Made by a program: the position numbers and the translations under genes. From Balneola sp. (GTDB lineage Bacteria; Bacteroidota; Rhodothermia; Balneolales; Balneolaceae): DNA of 33,146 nucleotides. Of the stretch, positions 1-7,245 are shown one piece after another; position 1 is the stretch's first letter; each line of letters starts with the position of its first letter. The stretch lies in NCBI GenBank assembly GCA_002720745.1, contig PBJO01000025.1, forward strand, positions 1-33,146, in the 5' to 3' direction. Below the pieces are notes generated by a model. The model was not told the origin of the DNA and made no database searches. It saw only the letters and a list, made by a program, of their open reading frames with translations.

Positions 1-897
1 AATAATTCGGGCATTTGGATGTTTTGCAAGTTTAGGTAGCAGACGAAACCATTGAAAAGGAGTAGGATCTGAGCCTATGAAAATTAAGGGTCTGTGCATT
101 TCCGAATATAGATTTTGTTCTTGAACAGGACTTATTATTTGCTTTGCTTCTTTGGATAAGTGGTTGTGGTGTAATGGGACGTCAGCAATAGAATGATTAC
201 CCTCAACGCTAGAGGATATAACTTTATTTTTGGTTGGCATACCTACTAATTCAGGTCGCACCATGCGATGAGCCAAGAGGTCAGGTAATGAGCTAGGAAT
301 ATCTTTTTCAGTTTTTAAAACCAATATTTTGCTGTCCTTGATGTATTCGTTGAGCTGTACTGACGTAGGTTCAAAAGGCTTACTAAATGGAGCATTCACA
401 TGAACAGGCCCACCTGTATAGGCCAACTGAATTGCAAGCGAAAATTCTTTCTGTCCATTTGAAAGAAGTTGCTTTTTACTGTTTATTTCAGGTAGCTGGA
501 TAAAATGTAAAACATGTGAACCAAATAGATTCTTTTGTTGGATGGTTTGTGATGCTCCAACCTGTTGCAAGTGTGCTGGCCGATCGGCGGTGAGGGCAAC
601 GAGTGGTATCGATGATTGATATGCCTCAATAATAGCAGGGTAATAATTCGCTCCAGCTGTTCCAGATGTGCAGCAAAGAAGTGTGGGTCTTTTGTTGACT
701 TTTGACATTCCTAAGGCTAAGAAGCCAGCAGATCGTTCATCAATTACAGAAACGCACCGTATTCCAGGAAAATGAATAAGTGCAAGCATAAGAGAAGTAT
801 TTCGTGAACCCGGAGAAAGAACGGCATCTCTGACACCTTGTTTATAGCACTCCTTAACTAGCGCAGATGCCCAACTAAAGGATAGGGTCTTTTGCAT
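1..897 (-). CDS. menD: MenD, SEPHCHC synthase (N-terminal part, runs off window)
   Basis: This is the N-terminal 299 codons of the thiamine-diphosphate enzyme that joins isochorismate and 2-oxoglutarate to give SEPHCHC in menaquinone synthesis. I translated it from the minus strand. The start gives MQKTLSFSWASALVKE, then SPGSRNTSLMLAL at 28-40, VIDERSAGF at 51-59 (E54 matches the glutamate that activates the ThDP pyrimidine), CTSGTAGANYYPA around 77-89 and LTADRPAHLQQVGASQTI just after. This is the family's Pyr domain; GGPVHVNAPF follows further on. The PP domain with the ThDP-diphosphate and Mg2+ motif lies outside the window. The ATG at 897 sits inside the end of menF (23-bp overlap), which implies translational coupling. 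The frame is open to base 1. Identification is firm; only completeness is unknown. Confidence 0.96.
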   Translation of the reverse strand, partial: MQKTLSFSWASALVKECYKQGVRDAVLSPGSRNTSLMLALIHFPGIRCVSVIDERSAGFLALGMSKVNKRPTLLCCTSGTAGANYYPAIIEAYQSSIPLVALTADRPAHLQQVGASQTIQQKNLFGSHVLHFIQLPEINSKKQLLSNGQKEFSLAIQLAYTGGPVHVNAPFSKPFEPTSVQLNEYIKDSKILVLKTEKDIPSSLPDLLAHRMVRPELVGMPTKNKVISSSVEGNHSIADVPLHHNHLSKEAKQIISPVQEQNLYSEMHRPLIFIGSDPTPFQWFRLLPKLAKHPNARII

Positions 898-2398
898 AAT
901 GTTCCTTCAAATTAGAAGCATCATGTACTGGTGTTGCCATGCGCACCGCATCTACCATAGGTTTTAATTTGAGTTCGGTTTCCAGCCATTCTTTTTCCGG
1001 GTCTGAATCTTTAACTATACCGCATCCCGCATAAAAATGAGCAGCATCTTGCTCAATTAACCCACTTCGTATACCGACATAAAATTCACCTGTTCCATGT
1101 GAAGTAATCCAACCTATTGGAGATGCATACCAGCCGCGGGTAAATGATTCTTCTTTTTCGATAAAATCAAGAGCTTTTTTTCTTGGAAAACCACCTACTG
1201 CAGGGGTCGGGTGAAGATTTTTAAGGACCTTTGTTCGGGATATACCTTTTTTAAAAACAGCTGAAATTGGTGTGTAAAGATGCTGTACATTTGGTAGTTT
1301 TTTTACTCTAGGTGAGTTAGAGTGCTCTAAGTGCTCTGAATATGGCACCAAATCTTCTTCAATAGCTTCTATTACTATTTGATGTTCAAGACGGTCTTTT
1401 TTAGAATTTAACAGTTTGCCAGCTAAGTCATCATCCTCCTTGTAGGTCTTGCCTCGCTTAGTACTTCCAGCTAAACTTTCAGTTTGAACTTGTGTAGGTG
1501 TAAAACGTGCAAGTCGTTCTGGAGTAGCGCCTATAAAATAAGACTTACCCTCAGGATTTACGCAAAAAACAAAACAATCTGGATATAGTTGTTCAAGATT
1601 TGAAATTACGTCAGCAGCTTTAGGTTTGAGTAAGTGTGATTGGGTAACTTTCCTTGCGAGAACTACTTTTTTTAAATCATTGACATCAATCGCTTTTTTT
1701 GCTTTCTCAATCATTTTTTTCCATTCAGTGAAAGCTCTTAAGTTTCGGGGCCGTTCACATAATGACAGAGAGTTAGTGGTTAATGAATCATTTATCTTTG
1801 ATTGTGTTAGTGCAGATAATAACTCTATATCACCATTGGAGTCATAAGGTGCGGAGTCATTCCATGAATAAAGTCTGACTTGTAACCTATTAATGAGATT
1901 ATCCACTGTTTCAAATTCATTTACTCGCTCTATTAAACTCAATGTGGCTTCATCTTTAGTTTGTACAATTGTCCATTCTGGTAAATGGAAGAGTGAGGGT
2001 TCAAAATCAGCCCATTCTGAGTCTTTATTTAGTGTATTAAAAAAGGAAAACCCACCAAGTAATTGAAGGGGACAGGGTTTATCAAAAGAGTGAAAATGAT
2101 GAACTCTGTTGAAAAGATGTTTACCCAATGTGGAAGTTTCACGAAATCTATTGTTTCCACTTATACAAACACGTTCTAAAACGCCCTCCCCTACAATTGT
2201 AAATGATTCTACAGGATGGGATAAATAAAATGAAGTTTTCGAGGTAATTAGACGTTTAGCCAGTTCAGAATTCATCTGTTTGGAAGTAGGCAGGCTAATT
2301 GCTACGTACTCATGCTTGTCAGTAGTCAGGCTATTTTGACCGATTACAGTATGTAAAAACGCCCTGAAAGCTGGCCAATTGAACCGATGTGTTGGCAT
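875..2398 (-). CDS. menF: MenF, isochorismate synthase
   Basis: Converts chorismate to isochorismate, the first committed step to menaquinone. At 507 aa it has the usual variable N-terminal half and a C-terminal chorismate-binding domain (about 220-490). Visible signatures are KKVVLARK at 243-250 (its lysine region holds the general base of MenF-type enzymes), GATPERL at 290-296, TESLAG at 306-311 (the glutamate expected to act as general acid), HPTPAVGG at 396-403 and AGCGIVKDSDPEKEW at 457-471 (the Mg2+-binding region). The presence of menD directly downstream and overlapping by 23 bp supports MenF rather than a siderophore EntC or a salicylate synthase. The start ATG at 2398 lies 27 bp downstream (in transcription direction) of a perfect inverted repeat. 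No quinone-unrelated neighbours were seen. Confidence 0.95.
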   Translation of the reverse strand: MPTHRFNWPAFRAFLHTVIGQNSLTTDKHEYVAISLPTSKQMNSELAKRLITSKTSFYLSHPVESFTIVGEGVLERVCISGNNRFRETSTLGKHLFNRVHHFHSFDKPCPLQLLGGFSFFNTLNKDSEWADFEPSLFHLPEWTIVQTKDEATLSLIERVNEFETVDNLINRLQVRLYSWNDSAPYDSNGDIELLSALTQSKINDSLTTNSLSLCERPRNLRAFTEWKKMIEKAKKAIDVNDLKKVVLARKVTQSHLLKPKAADVISNLEQLYPDCFVFCVNPEGKSYFIGATPERLARFTPTQVQTESLAGSTKRGKTYKEDDDLAGKLLNSKKDRLEHQIVIEAIEEDLVPYSEHLEHSNSPRVKKLPNVQHLYTPISAVFKKGISRTKVLKNLHPTPAVGGFPRKKALDFIEKEESFTRGWYASPIGWITSHGTGEFYVGIRSGLIEQDAAHFYAGCGIVKDSDPEKEWLETELKLKPMVDAVRMATPVHDASNLKEHYAKDPIL

Positions 2399-2425
2399 TG
2401 TTTAAGTATTAACCTATTATTCTAA

Positions 2426-2453
2426 TGAATTTTCAATATAAATTGAAAATTCA
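2426..2453. repeat. Perfect 12-bp inverted repeat upstream of menF
   Basis: The arms TGAATTTTCAAT and ATTGAAAATTCA are exact reverse complements separated by ATAA. The element sits 27 bp before the menF start codon and 53 bp after the stop of the upstream 91-aa gene, both on the minus strand. It could be an operator for the men operon, a 5'-UTR hairpin, or a terminator-like hairpin of the upstream gene. No T-rich tail follows on the minus strand, which argues against an intrinsic terminator. The symmetry is seen directly; the role is inference. Confidence 0.6.
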
Positions 2454-2506
2454 ACTTAGTAAAGGATAATCATAATTTTTTTCGAAATCTCTAATAATAA
2501 TAATCT

Positions 2507-2782
2507 TTATCTAGCATCGTCCTCTAAGCCATGTATGAAGGGATGTTTTATGCCATAATCATTCGGATCGTAAGGAGCATATTTGTAAAAAAAATCCCAT
2601 GCAAGTTCACTTTTTCCATCACTATCGACCCAATTAGGGTGAGATTGCTTGATTAATCCAACGATCCTTTTCGAATAGGCTTCTCTTTCAGCCAAACTGT
2701 TAATTCTTGGCAGTGCTTTCATCATAAGATCTAAATTATATCCGCAGTCGTAGTCTTTGGGTTTGGTCTGCTCAATAAACAT
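2507..2782 (-). CDS. Small DUF4290-like protein, 91 aa
   Basis: An acidic 91-aa protein with no signal peptide or membrane segment, so likely cytoplasmic. The arrangement YNLDLMMKALPRI (about 16-28), then LAEREAYSKRIVGLI and the later WDFFYKYAPYD...HPF resembles the N-terminal helical core of the DUF4290 proteins of Bacteroidota. Those proteins carry a YGRNIQ-like start, an ExREERN-like helix and an LWDHL-like segment. From memory those proteins are longer (around 200 aa), so this would be a short version. The gene is on the same strand as menF but separated by 108 bp, and has a long AT-rich upstream region. Function is unknown. Family assignment is by eye and tentative; the gene itself looks real because of its compact, well-ordered composition. 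Confidence 0.6.
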   Translation of the reverse strand: MFIEQTKPKDYDCGYNLDLMMKALPRINSLAEREAYSKRIVGLIKQSHPNWVDSDGKSELAWDFFYKYAPYDPNDYGIKHPFIHGLEDDAR

Positions 2783-3119
2783 ATGACAATCTAGTATTTT
2801 ACTGTTGAGGAATAAAAAGCTAAAATTTTTATTGCTAATAGCATTATAAGTTGGATAATAATATACAATAGTATGATGTTAAAATTTCTCTTTTATCATT
2901 CACAAAGCAATTGCAATTAATTTATATTAGTTTAGTTTAAAATTTCAGACAAATAAATAAAAAGCTATTTTCTAAAAGACATTTTAATAAAAAGATTTGT
3001 GTAATAAGATCAATATGTATTAAAAGTTTTCAAAAAAATAAAAAACCTACCTACTTATGATATATTCTGTAACTTTAATATTATAATATCTTTAATACAA
3101 TTCTAATAATTCTATCTAA
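2783..3119. other. AT-rich divergent intergenic region, 337 bp
   Basis: This lies between the divergent 91-aa gene and the CBS-like gene. It is very AT-rich, with many A/T runs and no open frame that I would defend. It must contain both promoters, but I found no clean match to the Bacteroidota pair (TTTG near -33 and TAnnTTTG near -7). No tRNA-like cloverleaf or clear riboswitch-like structure was seen. Confidence 0.5.
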
Positions 3120-4100
3120 ATGATTTACAAATCAATTATTGATGCGGTTGGAAATACGCCTATAGTTCAATTACAGCATATGTATCAGGGTTTGGGATCG
3201 ATGTTGGCTAAAGTTGAATATATGAACCCCGGACATAGCGTTAAAGATCGGATTGCAATTAGAATGTTAGAAGATGCTGAGGAAAAAGGACTGTTGAAAC
3301 CGGGCGGAACCATTATTGAAGGCACCTCCGGTAATACAGGCATGGGGCTTGCCTTGGTGGCCATAGCCAAGGGGTATAAATGTATTTTTACAACCACCGA
3401 TAAACAAAGTCAATCTAAAATAGATATTTTACGGGCTGTGGGTGCTGAGGTGCTTGTTTGCCCAACTAATGTAGAGCCCGAAGATCCAGAAAGTTATTAT
3501 TCGGTAGCCAAGCGATTGAGCATGGAATTATCTAACTCTTTTTATCCGAATCAGTACGATAATAAAAGTAATTTACTAGCCCACTATGAAACTACTGGAC
3601 CCGAAATATGGGAACAAACAGAGGGTGCGATAACTCATTATGTGGCTGGAATGGGGACTGGTGGTACAATATCAGGAGTGGGTAAGTTTTTAAAAGAACA
3701 AAATTCCAACATTCAGGTCATTGGTATTGACTCGATTGGTTCAGTATATAAGAAGTATTTCGAGACAGGGGAGTTCGATAAAAACGAAATAAAACCTTAT
3801 TTGACAGAAGGTATAGGTGAGGACATTATTCCAGGTACTATAGATTTCAGTTACATTGACCAGGTCATTCAAGTAGGTGATAAAGAAGCAGCACTTAGAA
3901 CTCGAAAGCTTGCTTCGAAAGAAGGCTTATTTATAGGATGGTCATGCGGAGCGGCAGTTGAAGGGGCACTAGAGTACGTAAAAATTCATCCTTTATCCGC
4001 GAATGATATCATGGTTGTGATACTACCAGATAGTGGAACTAGATATTTAAATAAAGTGTACAATGACGATTGGATGATAGAGCATGGTTTCTTAGAATAA
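3120..4100 (+). CDS. Cystathionine beta-synthase-like PLP enzyme (catalytic core only)
   Basis: A fold-type II PLP enzyme of the cysteine synthase / cystathionine beta-synthase family. Expected chemistry is beta-replacement on serine or O-acetylserine, with homocysteine or sulfide. The PLP Schiff-base lysine is K42 in HSVKDR. The substrate loop is EGTSGNTG (67-74), the phosphate loop is GTGGTISG (179-186), and S306 of LPDSGTRYL would contact the pyridine nitrogen. The segments EDPESYYSVAKRL, NQYDNKSN and LAHYETTGPEIW (about 120-164) and the EGIGEDIIPGT run are closer to CBS than to CysK. At 326 aa it ends right after the catalytic domain and lacks the C-terminal Bateman (CBS-pair) regulatory domain of many CBS enzymes. 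The active-site segment GWSCG (273-277) differs from the usual GGSSG. It stands alone, followed 81 bp later by a DUF3467 gene. CBS versus CysK specificity is not settled. Confidence 0.88.
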   Translation: MIYKSIIDAVGNTPIVQLQHMYQGLGSMLAKVEYMNPGHSVKDRIAIRMLEDAEEKGLLKPGGTIIEGTSGNTGMGLALVAIAKGYKCIFTTTDKQSQSKIDILRAVGAEVLVCPTNVEPEDPESYYSVAKRLSMELSNSFYPNQYDNKSNLLAHYETTGPEIWEQTEGAITHYVAGMGTGGTISGVGKFLKEQNSNIQVIGIDSIGSVYKKYFETGEFDKNEIKPYLTEGIGEDIIPGTIDFSYIDQVIQVGDKEAALRTRKLASKEGLFIGWSCGAAVEGALEYVKIHPLSANDIMVVILPDSGTRYLNKVYNDDWMIEHGFLE

Positions 4101-4181
4101 TCTTAAATGAGTAATTAACCAGCTCTCAAGCACTATTACATTGTCTAAATTAGCCGAAAACGCCATCAGACTTAAAAAAGT

Positions 4182-4523
4182 ATGAATAGTAGTAACAATA
4201 CCCAGAAGCCAACTAAAGCTATAAAAGGTCCTAAAGCAGGAACTATGGAGATTGAACTTAGTGAAGCAGAATCCATGGGCACCTATTCTAATTTGGTCAT
4301 GATTACGCATTCACCATCAGAATTCATTGCTGATTTTATTGCAGTTATGCCTGGGGTTCCTAAAGCAAAAGTAGTCAAGCGAATGATTTTGACCCCAGAT
4401 CATGCAAAACGATTAATGTTGGCTCTTCAGGAAAATGTATCCAAATATGAAACTGAACACGGAGTTATTCAGAATAAGACTAAGGATATTCCTTTGTATA
4501 GAGGTCCTCAGGCAGAAGCATAG
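4182..4523 (+). CDS. DUF3467 family protein
   Basis: A 113-aa soluble protein. From about residue 22 it matches the DUF3467 pattern: a short beta-rich start (MEIELSEAES), then GTYSNLVMITHSPSEFIADF (32-51) and MPGVPKAKVVKRMILTP with HAKRLMLALQENVSKYE. The family is widespread and of unknown function; it looks like a small nucleic-acid or cofactor-independent binding fold, but that is only inference. The N-terminal 20 residues are low-complexity (Ser/Asn/Lys). The ATG at 4182 is the first in frame; an internal methionine at residue 22 sits right at the domain border and is a possible alternative. The end is followed by a small hairpin before the convergent lptG. Confidence 0.88.
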   Translation: MNSSNNTQKPTKAIKGPKAGTMEIELSEAESMGTYSNLVMITHSPSEFIADFIAVMPGVPKAKVVKRMILTPDHAKRLMLALQENVSKYETEHGVIQNKTKDIPLYRGPQAEA

Positions 4524-4535
4524 GTCCACAAACAT

Positions 4536-4554
4536 AAGCAAAGGCTTTTTGCTT
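4536..4554. terminator. Possible bidirectional terminator hairpin
   Basis: AAGCAAA and TTTGCTT pair over 7 bp with a GGCTT loop, in the 52-bp gap between the convergent DUF3467 gene and lptG. The arms themselves are A/T-rich, but the plus-strand tail after the stem is CGTTATTATT rather than a clean T run. A weak intrinsic terminator for either side is plausible. Confidence 0.4.
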
Positions 4555-4575
4555 CGTTATTATTAAAAAGAGTAG

Positions 4576-5655
4576 CTATTTTCGAATTTGTTTAAGACTG
4601 ATAAATCCCACTACTAAGAACGTAATATGTGGAATAAGTGCAGCCCAAAATGGAGGAAGTATTCCAAGAGCTCCAAAAGGTTCCATGATTTTCATGATGA
4701 CCAAATACAAGAAGCTTATCACCAATCCAGCGGCAATGTATACACCTTTACCTCCTCTACGTCGAACCGATGCCACCGCAAAACCAATAATCAAAACTAC
4801 CACAATTGAGAATGGGTAAGCTAAACGGGCATATAGTTGAACTTGTGGTATTTCAATACCACTAGCACCACTACGCTTAATTCCATCAATATATTGGAAA
4901 GCTTGTGTATAGCTCAATTGATAGATATCGGAGCTACTTCTTGCTAAGTCTTGTGGAAGTAGGCTAAGAAGGGTATCAAATCCTGCTACATTACGCTCTA
5001 CAAAGCCTGAATCACTAAATACTCGTTCTTGAACAGTTGTAAGTCTCCACTCTTTTTTACCTTCCAACCATGACATATTGGTGGCAGTTAAAAGTTTTTT
5101 CACGCCTTTTTGATCGAATTGAATAATTCGAATTCGATAGGCAGTTTGTTGATCGCGATCGAAATAATTCACCTGTAAGTAACTGCCAGGTGAGAGTTCT
5201 CTATAAATATCGCTACGATCAAGCTGTTCATTTTTTTGCTTGATATACTGCTCTTCAAACTTAATTCTATGGGCATTAGAGGCAGGAATAATCCAAGCAT
5301 CTAAAGCACTAAGCCCTATCGTATTTATCAGTCCAAACATAAGAAATGGCATGAACAATCTATAAAGACTCACACCAGCAGCTTTAAGGGAGGTAATTTC
5401 AAGGCGCTCTGAAAGTTGGCCCACTAAATATAAACAAGCTGAGAAGATGGCTAAAGGTAAGACGAGCCGTATCATTTCGGGAATATAATTTATGTAGTAA
5501 TTGCCCCAAATTTCTCCCATTGTAGCACCACGATCAGTGAAATCGTCACTATTTTCAGAGAAATCGATCAAAACAAAAATACATATTAGTACTACCAGGA
5601 CTAGAGTCGTAATCGAAACTAAGCGACGAATTATAAGACGGTCTAAGTGTTTCAC
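4576..5655 (-). CDS. lptG: LptG-type permease of the LPS export ABC transporter
   Basis: A 359-aa inner-membrane protein of the YjgP/YjgQ family. With LptF and the LptB ATPase it extracts LPS from the inner membrane and passes it to the periplasmic bridge. Transmembrane segments are visible at about 10-31, 58-80, 97-115, then 280-297, 305-322 and 335-354. They flank a periplasmic beta-jellyroll-like domain (about 130-265). The cytosolic loop LSERLEITSLKAAGVSLYRL (81-100) is the conserved coupling-helix region that contacts LptB. The start codon is GTG, only 3 nt after the TAG of lptF, so the two are translationally coupled. Assignment as G rather than F rests on its second position, its shorter length and the typical C-terminal PFGALGILPPFWAA run. 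Confidence 0.9.
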   Translation of the reverse strand: MKHLDRLIIRRLVSITTLVLVVLICIFVLIDFSENSDDFTDRGATMGEIWGNYYINYIPEMIRLVLPLAIFSACLYLVGQLSERLEITSLKAAGVSLYRLFMPFLMFGLINTIGLSALDAWIIPASNAHRIKFEEQYIKQKNEQLDRSDIYRELSPGSYLQVNYFDRDQQTAYRIRIIQFDQKGVKKLLTATNMSWLEGKKEWRLTTVQERVFSDSGFVERNVAGFDTLLSLLPQDLARSSSDIYQLSYTQAFQYIDGIKRSGASGIEIPQVQLYARLAYPFSIVVVLIIGFAVASVRRRGGKGVYIAAGLVISFLYLVIMKIMEPFGALGILPPFWAALIPHITFLVVGFISLKQIRK

Positions 5656-5658
5656 GTG

Positions 5659-7065
5659 CTAATCTGATGTTTTATTTGGAAAAAAAGAGCGCAAATCATA
5701 GCTTAAATGCAGTAACAAAAGCACGCCAATAATAATATACAAGAGGTTGAAAGTCCACATTCCCCAGAAAGGGCTAATATATAATCTATCGGCTAATTTT
5801 TCTCCTTGGATTACCGATACCCAATATACCGTTAATAAGATTGAGGCAATTATTGCGGCATATCCAACATTTCCTTTTCGAGTGAGTATCCCAATGGGTG
5901 CTCCAAGTAAAACAAATATGATACATGCGAAAGGAATTGAAAATTTTTTGTGAATTTCAACCCAGTACCTTTGAATTCGTTTTATCCTCCACAACTCATT
6001 GCTCTTGGCTCGCTCAATTTGAGATTGGGCATTTTCAACCTGACTATACCCTAAATTTGCCATACGAATTTGCTGTGAAGCCGATCCGACTTGGTTCAGA
6101 ATAAATAGATCTGTTTGCACTCTGGACCTCAAATGACGGGTTTTAGTTGATGTAGCGGGCTGATTAAAGGTAGCAGGATGAAGAGTACTAATGGAATCCT
6201 CTACTATTTGATAGCGTAATTCTTTTATTTCCTTTTCTAAGGTGTCTACAATAAAAGTCATCGCTTGAATACTCATGGTGCGATCACTTCGTGAGGAACC
6301 CGAACTCCCACTTCGAGTAAAGGCTAGATCCGAAAGGTCAAAGGTTTTTCGGTGCTTATTGAACTCGATTTGCTCCATGTTTCGATCTCTTGTTGCCGCT
6401 CGTTTACTTGGATACAATAGAATTTCGCCATTGAATAAATGCAATGTAAGTGCTTCTGTGCTCTCACTGGTTAAATATCCTTTATCTGCTTTAATATAAG
6501 CCCTATTCTTATAATTGGTGGGTTCTTGAAAAAGCGTGATATTATACAAAGTGTCGGAAAGAGGATCAATCCGGTCAACCAGAAAGGTGTAACCTTCAAT
6601 GCCGTTATAAAATACGTTAGGTACTAACTCAAAACCCGGTTTTTTTAATCGAATATCGATAAATATGCTTCTTGCTTTACTATTGGCTTCGGGGAGTATG
6701 GAATTTGAAAACCATACAAGCCCAGCAGATAGTGAGATTGATGCTATCAATACTGGCATGATTATTTGTAAGGTATTGACTCCAGAGGCTCTGAGGGCGG
6801 TTAATTCATTGTATTCTGAAAACTTACCAAATGCCATTAGACTAGCAACTAATACTGCCATAGGTGCTGCTAAAACAACCATGTAAGCAAGGTTGGTAAT
6901 AATTAGTTCTAAAATAACACCAAGAGGAATATCTTTACCGATAAGCTTATCTATATGCAATACCAAGAATTGCATGAGTAGCACAAACATGACCCCAAAA
7001 AAACAAAAGAGAAATGGGCCCACATGTTTTTTCAGCAAATCTATTTGTAGAGGGTTTAATTTCAT
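5659..7065 (-). CDS. lptF: LptF-type permease with large periplasmic insert
   Basis: A 468-aa partner permease for LPS export. Transmembrane segments lie at about 15-36, 48-78 (probably two), 99-120, 375-395, 403-420 and 433-455. The coupling-helix segment FSEYNELTALRASGVNTLQI (82-101) is typical of the family. After the jellyroll domain (about 130-245) there is a Gly/Ser-rich linker (RSGSSGSSRSDR, 251-262) and about 110 residues rich in charged and Gln residues, with heptad-like stretches (270-290, 325-365), before the C-terminal helices. This makes the protein about 100 residues longer than the E. coli protein; similar extensions occur in Bacteroidota LptF (from memory). It is the first gene of the lptF-lptG unit and diverges from sprA. 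Confidence 0.9.
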   Translation of the reverse strand: MKLNPLQIDLLKKHVGPFLFCFFGVMFVLLMQFLVLHIDKLIGKDIPLGVILELIITNLAYMVVLAAPMAVLVASLMAFGKFSEYNELTALRASGVNTLQIIMPVLIASISLSAGLVWFSNSILPEANSKARSIFIDIRLKKPGFELVPNVFYNGIEGYTFLVDRIDPLSDTLYNITLFQEPTNYKNRAYIKADKGYLTSESTEALTLHLFNGEILLYPSKRAATRDRNMEQIEFNKHRKTFDLSDLAFTRSGSSGSSRSDRTMSIQAMTFIVDTLEKEIKELRYQIVEDSISTLHPATFNQPATSTKTRHLRSRVQTDLFILNQVGSASQQIRMANLGYSQVENAQSQIERAKSNELWRIKRIQRYWVEIHKKFSIPFACIIFVLLGAPIGILTRKGNVGYAAIIASILLTVYWVSVIQGEKLADRLYISPFWGMWTFNLLYIIIGVLLLLHLSYDLRSFFPNKTSD

Positions 7066-7144
7066 TGATTATAGTATGCGCGAAAAAACAAGGTCAAGTA
7101 TTCAATATCTATTACCAAGTCTCGGTAAATTCTTTTAACATAGC

Positions 7145-7152
7145 CAAATATA
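7145..7152 (-). promoter_or_regulatory. Candidate -7 box for lptF
   Basis: On the minus strand this reads TATATTTG, an exact match to the Bacteroidota sigma-ABfr -7 consensus TAnnTTTG, 79 bp before the lptF start. I could not find a convincing TTTG at the expected upstream spacing. Chance matches of this length in AT-rich DNA are common, so the call is weak. Confidence 0.25.
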
Positions 7153-7245
7153 TGGTATTATTGGAATCCATTTGCGAATAATCATCCATTAAAACACAAG
7201 TGCCTATATTCTATCGTTACTATTCTATTCATTAGTACTTTTTAG

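Noticed and set aside
4092-4310. 72-codon minus-strand frame across the start of the DUF3467 gene
   Set aside because: Antisense to a well-supported family gene; composition is that of a shadow and no homologous pattern is seen.
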